From Geopsychrobacter sp. (GTDB lineage: Bacteria > Desulfobacterota > Desulfuromonadia > Desulfuromonadales > Geopsychrobacteraceae), in the NCBI GenBank assembly GCA_021647445.1, contig JAKIUS010000088.1, positions 1 to 6,878 of the forward strand: DNA of 6,878 nt. The letters are read 5' to 3'. The position numbers and the translations under genes were made by a program. The notes under the pieces are model-generated. The model was not told the origin of the DNA. It worked only from the letters and a program-made list of their open reading frames with translations, and did not search any database. Every line of letters starts with the position of its first letter. Positions within the stretch are counted from its first letter, which is position 1. Positions 1 to 4,455 of this stretch are shown here, one piece after another.

Positions 1-192
1 CGCCGGCATGAACTTGCGCCCTTTAAAAAAGCGCTCAACCCCCGGATCGATGTCCGGCTCCTTCGGCGGCTCAACAGTTACCGCATCGACCAGCAGGTCA
101 TGCAGATCCGAAACGGCCAGACCATGTCGGACGAAGAAGTCTGTCAGGTCCTGGCCGTGGTTCTGCGGGTAATATTTGGGACACTTCGACAC
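1..192 (-). CDS. Start of a probable phage primase-helicase subunit (partial, runs off the left edge)
   Basis: An open frame of 64 codons begins at a GTG at 192-190 and is still open at position 1. A strong AGGAGG lies 9 nt upstream, inside the last codons of the primase gene, so the two are translationally coupled. Residues 11-34 contain HGQDLTDFFVRHG followed by a SDLHDLL-type helix. This resembles the segment that normally closes a Toprim domain in fused phage primase-helicases. Residues near the edge, ERFFKGRKFMP, resemble the entry to the helicase/ATPase part of P4-type or plasmid-type primases, whose Walker motifs would lie outside the window. Family placement is from remembered motifs only. 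The gene may be a natural separate subunit, or the 3' part of the preceding primase gene after a one-base frameshift (see findings). Confidence 0.7.
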   Translation of the reverse strand, partial: MSKCPKYYPQNHGQDLTDFFVRHGLAVSDLHDLLVDAVTVEPPKEPDIDPGVERFFKGRKFMPA

Positions 193-196
193 CCGG

Positions 197-1183
197 TTAA
201 GCCTCCTGGCCCATCAACGCAGGCCAAACAAACACCCGCACGCTCTTCGCATGGTTCGCAATACATTCAGCCGCCGCAAGCGCCCCCTTGTGTCCGGTGC
301 CATCGGCATCATAGGCAATTACAACATCCCGGTCCGCCATTGCCCGGCTGAACGATTCAAGCCAGGTGCCAGCACCCGCCGTCTGAGTCACCGCATTCAG
401 CCCCTGACTCAACGCGCACAACAGGTCTGACTCGCCCTCGACCAGCCACAACAAACCAGGCTTCCACTGCGATGGCGCAGGGTATAACCGAGTGCGCCCG
501 TAATCGATCGGTATCGATCCACAATCCGGACAGATCTTCTGCTTCTTCTCTTTGCCCCATTTGCCACCGCAGGACTGACACTGCTGGTCGTACCAGCTGA
601 TCATCTTCATCTTTTTGGCCCCCGGCTGATACAGGCGGACATTGCACAGCCGCCCCTCATCATCCCGGATCGGCATGGCGATCTTCTTGAATCGGCCCCC
701 GGCCACAAACTCGCGCAAATCCATGCGCGCGATCGCCTCAGCCGTCCAGCCGCGAGACTCCTGCAGCTCGGCGATCCGCTCCGCCGGTAGGGGAGGGAGG
801 GCCTCAAGCACCGCCTCATCGATAAACACATCAGGCACAGGCGACGGCTCAAATTTCGGTTTGATCTTTTGTTTTTTAGCGGGAGATTTCGACGTGGAGC
901 GGGGCACGCTATCCCCAAATTCATCCTTGAAAGCCTTCAGATCCTGACGGTCCAGGCCATTGACCAGGCACCAGAGGTTGACCAGGTCTCCCCCCTCTTT
1001 GCAGGACTGGCACTTGTACCAGTCCGAATCAAAATGATAGACAAATGACGCCGATGATTTGTCGTTATGCAGCGGACAATAACCGTGCAGTTTCGCATCG
1101 CCATAGACCCGCTCGACCCGAAACAGGCCCTCACCGATCCGGCGGCGCTCATCCGCCGAAAGGTTGTCAGCAGCCCAGCCCAT
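197..1183 (-). CDS. CHC2-type zinc-finger and Toprim DNA primase (328 aa), possibly frameshift-truncated
   Basis: The likely role is RNA primer synthesis for phage or element replication. The N-terminal zinc site is C36-P-L-H39 with C58-Q-S-C61, the arrangement of CHC2/primase zinc-binding domains, and precedes a Lys/Pro-rich linker (about 97-117). The Toprim domain spans about 245-320. VEGESD (248-253) supplies the catalytic Glu (E249), and YDADGTGHKGA (291-301) gives the Asp-x-Asp metal site (D292, D294). A second zinc ribbon, C202-x2-C205 and C218-x2-C221, lies just before Toprim. The ATG at 1183-1181 is chosen because GAGGTG lies 8 nt upstream, overlapping the stop of the preceding gene. 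The protein ends at RVFVWPALMGQEA, which is the last Toprim strand. The usual DltDFF-like tail is not in this frame but follows directly in the next, so the product may be shortened. Confidence 0.9.
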   Translation of the reverse strand: MGWAADNLSADERRRIGEGLFRVERVYGDAKLHGYCPLHNDKSSASFVYHFDSDWYKCQSCKEGGDLVNLWCLVNGLDRQDLKAFKDEFGDSVPRSTSKSPAKKQKIKPKFEPSPVPDVFIDEAVLEALPPLPAERIAELQESRGWTAEAIARMDLREFVAGGRFKKIAMPIRDDEGRLCNVRLYQPGAKKMKMISWYDQQCQSCGGKWGKEKKQKICPDCGSIPIDYGRTRLYPAPSQWKPGLLWLVEGESDLLCALSQGLNAVTQTAGAGTWLESFSRAMADRDVVIAYDADGTGHKGALAAAECIANHAKSVRVFVWPALMGQEA

Positions 1184-1195
1184 TAGAAGATCACC

Positions 1196-1525
1196 TCAGA
1201 ACAAACCATGCTGAACCCCTGTCTCCCTGCTCGCAAAATGAACCAACTCCTGCCGAAACGCCGACTGCAGGGTCGCACACTCCCGCTTAAACAACGGCAG
1301 GTCTCTAGCCAACTCGGCCGCGCAAATCCTCCGAAACCCCTGCAGCAACTGGTTGTACTCGTGGGTTCCGGCCTCCATCAGCCAATCAACAAACCCCGCC
1401 GGGCAGGTGTTGAATTCAGCCGTTAGCGCATCGACCGACCGGCCAGCATCAACCCGGTCAAACTCTCTGGCGATCGGTTTGCTGCCGTGGCGTTGCAATC
1501 CAGGGATTTTCGCCGCCAAACTCAT
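1196..1525 (-). CDS. Hypothetical phage protein, 109 aa, coupled to upstream zinc protein
   Basis: Function not recognised. The ATG at 1525-1523 is preferred over a GTG at 1564 because it forms an ATGA overlap with the stop of the upstream gene, the classic sign of translational coupling, and no ribosome binding site precedes the GTG. The protein looks mostly helical, with a WLMEAGTHEYNQLLQGFRR stretch (48-66) and a charged C-terminal half. It has scattered Cys (C41, C68, C83) that do not form a clear metal site. The stop lies 12 nt before the primase ATG, and the primase ribosome binding site overlaps this gene's end. Its place immediately before primase suggests a replication accessory role, but this rests on position only. 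Confidence 0.75.
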   Translation of the reverse strand: MSLAAKIPGLQRHGSKPIAREFDRVDAGRSVDALTAEFNTCPAGFVDWLMEAGTHEYNQLLQGFRRICAAELARDLPLFKRECATLQSAFRQELVHFASRETGVQHGLF

Positions 1526-1773
1526 GCAACCAGCCCTGGGCAATTTGCACAGCCCAAACCGCACGATCCGTCACAGCGCTTCTCACGCATCACCGGGCAA
1601 ACAAAACAGCCCGAAGCCGCCCGCGCCACGCGCATCGACAAAACCTCATCCGCCGTTTCATTACCGTAAAGATCTCTTAAATGGTCATCGCACAGGCTGT
1701 GCGAATCATTATCCTGCTCTGGGATACCCTGCTCTTTTTGACAGACGACACAGATCGACCTGACTTCCTGCAT
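1522..1773 (-). CDS. Small Cys-rich putative zinc-binding protein, 83 aa
   Basis: The protein has two separated metal-ligand clusters. The first is C8-V-V-C11 with H25-S-L-C28 and H31, spaced like a zinc ribbon (CxxC, about 13 residues, HxxC). The second is C-terminal: C56-F-V-C59, C67, C71, C75, C78. Nine or ten ligands are enough for two zinc sites, or the second cluster could hold an Fe-S centre. The ATG at 1773-1771 is chosen because AGGAGA lies 7 nt upstream; a TTG start at 1794 would place that site inside the gene. The stop overlaps the next start as ATGA. Small zinc-ribbon proteins of this kind are common in phage early regions, where they bind nucleic acid or host proteins. The exact role here is unknown. 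Confidence 0.75.
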   Translation of the reverse strand: MQEVRSICVVCQKEQGIPEQDNDSHSLCDDHLRDLYGNETADEVLSMRVARAASGCFVCPVMREKRCDGSCGLGCANCPGLVA

Positions 1774-1803
1774 AGCAAAATCTCCTGGCAACAACCGTCA
1801 ATA

Positions 1804-1989
1804 TCAGCTCAGCGAAATACACTCAGCCGAGCGAAAAACACCCTCGACACCCTGAAAATAATCCGGCACAAATTCAAAACAATCCGGTAAATCACAACCA
1901 TTCGACCAGGCCATCAGCAAATCATGGCAACGCCGAGAAAGTAACGGGCACATCCTTCGTCTCTTGCACACGCTGCAATCAATCCGCAT
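1804..1989 (-). CDS. Small Cys-rich protein, 61 aa, putative metal-binding
   Basis: No family is recognised. The N-terminal half carries C5-S-V-C8, C14, C21-H22, C32 and C37, a density that suggests a zinc fold, with a run of Arg (10-12) that could contact nucleic acid. The C-terminal part is acidic and aromatic. The ATG at 1989-1987 follows a G-rich Shine-Dalgarno region (GGTAGG, 6 nt spacing); a TTG two codons earlier would sit inside it. The gene is 14 nt downstream of the 41-aa gene and 30 nt upstream of the next Cys-rich gene, so it is part of the leftward early operon. It could form a functional pair with the 83-aa zinc protein, but this is inference. Confidence 0.6.
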   Translation of the reverse strand: MRIDCSVCKRRRMCPLLSRRCHDLLMAWSNGCDLPDCFEFVPDYFQGVEGVFRSAECISLS

Positions 1990-2003
1990 GGCCAACCTAC
2001 CCC

Positions 2004-2129
2004 CTATTCCGCAACAACCAGGTAATAGCCCCGAACATGGCGAGCCGTTTCAAAATCAGACGTACCGGCCCAACCCATCACCGCCAGGTACAAAACAAAA
2101 AAAGCTAAAGCCAACAGATTCTTCTTCAT
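2004..2129 (-). CDS. 41-aa peptide with N-terminal membrane/signal segment
   Basis: This short gene was found by reading the minus strand. ATG at 2129-2127, TAG at 2006-2004. The start is MKKN followed by an unbroken hydrophobic stretch (residues 5-21, LLALAFFVLYLAVMGWA) and a short polar tail, SDFETARHVRGYY. This is the layout of a signal peptide with a possible A-G/A-like cleavage near residue 21-22, or of a single-pass membrane peptide with the tail outside. GGGGAGA lies about 8 nt upstream. Spacing to the next gene (14 nt) fits the operon. Comparable tiny signal-anchored peptides occur in phage early regions, but no function is recognised. It might act on the host envelope. An ordinary annotation would probably miss it. 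Confidence 0.65.
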   Translation of the reverse strand: MKKNLLALAFFVLYLAVMGWAGTSDFETARHVRGYYLVVAE

Positions 2130-2166
2130 TTCAATGTCTCCCCAGATCTTTTAGCCAGCCAACCGA

Positions 2167-2409
2167 TCAGCCCTCCGCCCCTGGGGTCAGTAAGCCCACA
2201 GAACTTAAATCTTTTATCTTGTTGGTGATCCGCGAATAAGCCGCTTCAAGCACCTGATTGAATGCGCCGCCATCGTCCCGCGGTGACATCAGCAACTGAA
2301 GTGCGTGAACCTGCCCTTTAACACGACAAGCCTGCTCAAAATCAAATCGCTCGATCCCCATAAACAGTATGGAAAGCGTGAGCCTTAAAGACCCAATAGA
2401 AATGTGCAT
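2167..2409 (-). CDS. Hypothetical small phage protein, 80 aa
   Basis: The core (about residues 20-66) is RFDFEQACRVKGQVHALQLLM, then SPRDDGG and a FNQVLEAAYSRITNKI helix. It looks like a soluble, helical, coiled phage protein, but the family has no function known to me. The ATG at 2409-2407 is chosen because GAGGG lies 6 nt upstream (GAGGGTTGATTATG), nearly the same start region as the 89-aa gene at 2899. An internal ATG at 2361 has no ribosome binding site, although the residues before it (1-16) are hydrophobic and look less conserved in type, so the shorter form remains possible. In the leftward operon it is separated from the next upstream member by a 220-nt gap that holds the opposing gene. 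Confidence 0.7.
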   Translation of the reverse strand: MHISIGSLRLTLSILFMGIERFDFEQACRVKGQVHALQLLMSPRDDGGAFNQVLEAAYSRITNKIKDLSSVGLLTPGAEG

Positions 2410-2492
2410 AATCAACCCTCACCTTGTGTTTTTCCGCCCCCTCTGGCAGGCTATTAGCGCCAACCAAACACCCACCAAAGGAGGAGAGAACC

Positions 2493-2717
2493 ATGACAAT
2501 TTGTATAGACCCAAAGCCACAGGCCGTTGAAAACACCAGCCACTACCTCAAAAAAGCCATTGAAGCCATCGACAAAGAGCTAGGGGATGGCTTCGCCAAA
2601 GAGCACCCCGAACTCATCGCAGCATTTGTTCAATCTGCTGCCTTGGACGGCATCAGGGCTGCGCTGTCAGAAGTTGCCGATGAGATTGGCAACGTGGCGC
2701 AAGGGGCCGGAACCTGA
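2493..2717 (+). CDS. Hypothetical small protein (74 aa) encoded against the leftward operon
   Basis: The ATG at 2493 is preceded by AAAGGAGGAG at about 7 nt, one of the strongest ribosome binding sites in the window, which rules out the earlier in-frame ATG at 2424. The protein is helical and acidic: HYLKKAIEAIDKELGDGFAKEHPELIAAFVQSAALD occupies the middle, followed by RAALSEVADEIGNVAQ. The AKEHPELIAAFVQ pattern is like small phage proteins of unknown function. It is the only plus-strand gene within the leftward arm, and its last 88 bases overlap the 3' end of the opposing 89-aa gene. A possible -10 (CATAAT, 2407-2412) sits upstream, on the start codon of the neighbouring minus gene, with only a poor -35. 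Function unknown. Confidence 0.75.
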   Translation: MTICIDPKPQAVENTSHYLKKAIEAIDKELGDGFAKEHPELIAAFVQSAALDGIRAALSEVADEIGNVAQGAGT

Positions 2718-2899
2718 CACTCAATAAGAAAAACAACATTTTCCGATTTGATCACCTCATTATCGAGCTCAAAGAAGAGCTGCCCCCCCGCAGCGGTAAC
2801 CCCGGTAATCGTTGCGGGGTGATAAGCCCCTCTTGAATACCTAAGGACCTCTCTACCCATCAGCTCCCGCATCTCTTCCGTTCGACTTGTTTCGCTCAT
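2630..2899 (-). CDS. Hypothetical small phage protein, 89 aa, 3' end overlapping an opposing gene
   Basis: The ATG at 2899-2897 follows AGGAGGG at 6 nt. Residues 13-56 form a likely small beta-rich domain: LMGREVLRYSRGAYHPATIT, then GGQLFFELDNEVI and SENVVFLIE. The alternating hydrophobic pattern is reminiscent of SH3-like or Tudor-like barrels, but this is only a pattern impression. The last 29 residues, rich in Ala, Ser and Pro, are encoded on the strand opposite the 2493-2717 gene and look like a low-constraint tail. The gene lies 27 nt downstream of the 66-aa gene. Its ribosome binding site region is part of the DNA that appears to be duplicated near 3140. Function unknown. Confidence 0.7.
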   Translation of the reverse strand: MSETSRTEEMRELMGREVLRYSRGAYHPATITGVTAAGGQLFFELDNEVIKSENVVFLIECQVPAPCATLPISSATSDSAALMPSKAAD

Positions 2900-2926
2900 A
2901 ATTAACCCTCCTTCCCGTTACAGCGA

Positions 2927-3127
2927 TCAACCCTCACGCTGTTCAAGTTCTGGCCTGTGTTGGCCCGGTGCCTCGCACTTGGCTTGCCGCCCCCGCTCAG
3001 CCAGCCGACGCTGAAGTTGCGGAGTCAACTGCTGCAGGTAGCTGCACAGTTCGCCAAAAGACGCCTGTTGCTTCGCGGTGCAATCCTCCCAGCGAGGCTG
3101 TCGGGTTGCGCGGGCCATAAGTCCCAT
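2927..3127 (-). CDS. Hypothetical protein (66 aa) with a C-terminus duplicated from the neighbouring HTH regulator
   Basis: The ATG at 3127-3125 follows GGAGAGATAGCC, giving a GGAG at 8 nt and only 2 nt from the TAG of the regulator gene, so translation is coupled. Residues 1-46 form a basic, helical body (WEDCTAKQQASFGELCSYL, then QQLTPQLQRRLAERG). Residues 47-66, RQAKCEAPGQHRPELEQREG, nearly repeat the end of the regulator just upstream (RQQAKCEAHGHHKPELERREG), and the matching DNA repeat extends past the stop codon. The Cys and His residues in the shared tail could bind a metal. The repeat gives no function by itself. The two proteins might share a partner through this tail. Confidence 0.7.
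   Translation of the reverse strand: MGLMARATRQPRWEDCTAKQQASFGELCSYLQQLTPQLQRRLAERGRQAKCEAPGQHRPELEQREG
2931..2990 (-). repeat. Copy 1 of a 60-bp direct repeat (3' end of the 66-aa gene)
   Basis: Aligned without gaps, this segment matches 3158-3217 at 51 of 60 positions, including a 10-base identical core, CCTCGCACTT (plus strand, 2971-2980). Both copies are read in the same frame on the minus strand as QAKCEAxGxHxPELExREG. Weaker similarity continues leftward through the stop codon toward the next gene's ribosome binding site. Confidence 0.85.
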
Positions 3128-3129
3128 GG

Positions 3130-3720
3130 CTATCTCTCCGTTCCGTTCCGGCGAACACCCTCACGCCGTTCAAGCTCCGGCTTGTGATGGCCATGCGCCT
3201 CGCACTTGGCTTGCTGCCGAATGCGAATTTCAAGGTGTTCTTCTTCTGTCAAAAAACCACCCTTTTTGACGCTATCAAAAGCCTCTTCAACAGCCCTGGG
3301 CACATCCATCAACTGCTCAAGCTTGGCCAGCAAGGTCGCTTTAAAGTGTGGAGCTGTCTCTGGATCCTTGTGAGAAAATATTCGCGCAAGGATTTTAGAC
3401 GCCTCCGTTGCCTCATCGAGCTCTTCTTGCACTTTTGAAATAATCGCCGACAAGTCGGTTTTGATGTTGTTCAGAGGCGTAAAGGCACGAGGGATGATTC
3501 TTTGACAGATAGGACTTTCCATTAATGCGTAAATAAGGATCGAGCGATCATTAAGCCGCTCAGCAATCAACAAGAGATCCTCGTCAGATGGCCCACCCTT
3601 GAAGGCATCCTTCTCAACGCAGCTCAGCCATGTCTTCTTTTTTCCGCAGGCGTCAGCCAGCTGTTCAAGGGTTAAACCACCCTTCTTCCTTGCCTCTCTT
3701 ATTTTGCTGCCTAAACTCAT
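3130..3720 (-). CDS. HTH (XRE-type) phage early regulator, 196 aa
   Basis: A DNA-binding regulator and first gene of the leftward arm. The N-terminal HTH occupies about residues 4-60: KIREARKKGGLTLEQLADACG (6-26), then the recognition region KKKTWLSCVEKDAFKGGPS and a DEDLLLIAERL helix. The rest is helical, with a likely coiled segment at 95-112, and ends in an AKCEAHGHHKPELERREG tail (171-188) that is duplicated in the next gene. The ATG at 3720-3718 is chosen for the GAGG 5 nt upstream; a longer version from 3777 would start inside the promoter. Being divergent from another HTH gene, it is probably part of a lysis-lysogeny style switch, and its position at the head of the replication arm fits a Cro-like or activator role. 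Compared with copy 1 of the repeat, a one-base indel removes the early stop and adds VRRNGTER. Confidence 0.85.
   Translation of the reverse strand: MSLGSKIREARKKGGLTLEQLADACGKKKTWLSCVEKDAFKGGPSDEDLLLIAERLNDRSILIYALMESPICQRIIPRAFTPLNNIKTDLSAIISKVQEELDEATEASKILARIFSHKDPETAPHFKATLLAKLEQLMDVPRAVEEAFDSVKKGGFLTEEEHLEIRIRQQAKCEAHGHHKPELERREGVRRNGTER
3158..3217 (-). repeat. Copy 2 of a 60-bp direct repeat (3' end of the HTH regulator gene)
   Basis: Ungapped partner of 2931-2990 (51 of 60 identical), 227 bp apart start to start. It encodes the QAKCEAHGHHKPELERREG tail of the HTH regulator. To the left, the similarity carries on with small indels through about 3140, covering the region that supplies the ribosome binding site of the 66-aa gene. 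A single-base length difference just past the GAGGGT on the minus strand decides where each protein stops. Confidence 0.85.
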
Positions 3721-3748
3721 AATCGCCTCGCGTTCGTTGTTTGAGGAA

Positions 3749-3777
3749 ACAATGGTCATTGAAATGCGAACTGTCAA
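3749..3777 (-). promoter_or_regulatory. Leftward early promoter (sigma70-like)
   Basis: On the minus strand, a perfect -35 TTGACA (3777-3772) is followed after exactly 17 bp by CATTGT (3754-3749) as a moderate -10. Transcription would start near 3742, leaving a short leader of about 20 nt with a GAGG ribosome binding site before the ATG at 3720. This is the best promoter match in the window and would drive the whole leftward arm. Confidence 0.7.
3750..3761. promoter_or_regulatory. Palindrome on the leftward -10, candidate operator
   Basis: CAATGGTCATTG is a perfect 5-bp inverted repeat with a 2-bp centre, overlapping the -10 of the leftward promoter. A TGCGAA half-site (3765-3770), also present near the rightward promoter, lies just beside it between -10 and -35. 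The positions would let a bound regulator block the leftward promoter. Which of the two HTH proteins binds is unknown. Confidence 0.45.
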
Positions 3778-3873
3778 GAGATTAATTCGTTTATTGAGGA
3801 CATATGCAACAGGCTACCCTTTACTGGCCGCATATAAGTGCTTAATTTCTATGTCGTTCTTTTATTGCGAATT

Positions 3874-3902
3874 TTGTTTTATTTTTGCGGAAAATGTGTA
3901 AA
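3874..3902 (+). promoter_or_regulatory. Candidate rightward promoter giving a leaderless or near-leaderless mRNA
   Basis: TTGTTT (3874-3879) and TGTAAA (3897-3902) are separated by 17 bp; TAAAAT (3899-3904) is an alternative -10 with 19 bp. Either predicts a start within a few bases of the ATG at 3911. No Shine-Dalgarno sequence lies between, in contrast with most other genes here. AT-rich sequence surrounds it. Moderate-quality match only. Confidence 0.45.
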
Positions 3903-3911
3903 ATTTCCGCA
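3886..3911. promoter_or_regulatory. 26-bp operator-like inverted repeat covering the -10 and start of the rightward regulator
   Basis: TGCGGAAA, ten bases, then TTTCCGCA: perfect 8-bp arms whose centres are about 18 bp apart, which suits an HTH dimer. The right arm ends on the first base of the ATG at 3911 and the spacer contains the likely -10, so binding would shut off the rightward regulator (autorepression). A related TTGCGAATTTTG lies 20 bp to the left (3865-3876) in direct orientation to TTGCGGAAAATG, and TGCGAA recurs at 3765 in the leftward promoter. Confidence 0.65.
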
Positions 3912-4405
3912 TGAAGACAATCAAAGAAGACGTCGGCGCAAGGATCCACAGCATCAGAAAGAGCCTTGGTTTCTCTTTGTCGGAATTCGGAGACACATTG
4001 TGTCTCGGCAAGACAGCGGTCCACCAGTATGAGAAGGGGATGACCAGCCCAAATTTCGAAGTAGCAATAAAGATAGCCAAAATGGGTGACGTCAGCCTTG
4101 ACTGGCTGATCGCTGGCAAAGAGCCTCAACAAAAAAAAGGGCGGCTCACAACAGAGCAGCTCTTTGCCGGAGCCATCAATAACCCTGAGTTCATGCAAAA
4201 AATATCTGCGGCGGTCCGGCAGACCGCCGACACACCAGCCTCTGGCGAACCGCTCAAAAAAGACGAGCGCGAACTGCTCGAAAATTACCGAATCATAAGC
4301 GAAGATCTGCAATCGGCAGCGCAATCGATGATCAAAGCATGGGCCATAGAGTCGCGGGAAAACGCAGGAGGGGGCTCAGACTTACGGGCGAAGAAATTGG
4401 CCTAG
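3911..4405 (+). CDS. XRE-family HTH repressor-like regulator, 164 aa
   Basis: The N-terminal HTH_3-type domain spans about residues 8-66: ARIHSIRKSLGFSLSEFGDTL, then GKTAVHQYEKGMTSP (recognition helix and the usual E-x-G turn) and FEVAIKIAKMGDVSLDWLIAG. DVSLDWLIAG is the typical closing helix of phage-repressor HTH proteins. After a basic linker comes a helical C-terminus with DERELLENYRIISEDLQSA (118-136), a likely oligomerisation helix. No peptidase S24/LexA-like cleavage domain is present, so induction would not be by RecA-type self-cleavage. The ATG at 3911 directly abuts the operator and lacks a ribosome binding site. Divergent from the other HTH gene, it is the likely lysogeny repressor, controlling both promoters and perhaps the cargo downstream. 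Confidence 0.88.
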   Translation: MKTIKEDVGARIHSIRKSLGFSLSEFGDTLCLGKTAVHQYEKGMTSPNFEVAIKIAKMGDVSLDWLIAGKEPQQKKGRLTTEQLFAGAINNPEFMQKISAAVRQTADTPASGEPLKKDERELLENYRIISEDLQSAAQSMIKAWAIESRENAGGGSDLRAKKLA

Positions 4406-4455
4406 AGCTGGGGCGACTTGGATGGAAAATTATCTAACACAGGAGGGGTTCGAAA

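Noticed and set aside
642..947. Plus-strand frames opposite the primase
   Set aside because: Shadows of the primase in GC-rich sequence, with low-complexity Arg/Ser-rich translations and no family signal.
1353..1763. Plus-strand 136-codon frame
   Set aside because: Antisense to two coupled minus-strand genes with good ribosome binding sites; its translation is Pro/Ser/His-rich and unstructured.
2424..2457. TTGTGT with TATTAG as a promoter for the 2493 gene
   Set aside because: The spacing is 22 bp, too long for a sigma70 promoter.
3721..3777. Longer N-terminus for the leftward HTH regulator (start at 3777)
   Set aside because: It would translate through the -35 and -10 sequences; the ATG at 3720 has a proper ribosome binding site and starts exactly at the HTH domain.
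3801..3835. CATATGC and GCATAT inverted pair in the control region
   Set aside because: Short arms with a wide gap in AT-rich DNA; weaker than the TGCGGAAA operator and likely chance.
3842..4324. A 160-codon minus-strand frame opposite the repressor gene
   Set aside because: It is the antisense of a clear HTH gene, has no ribosome binding site or recognisable domain, and would cross the operator.
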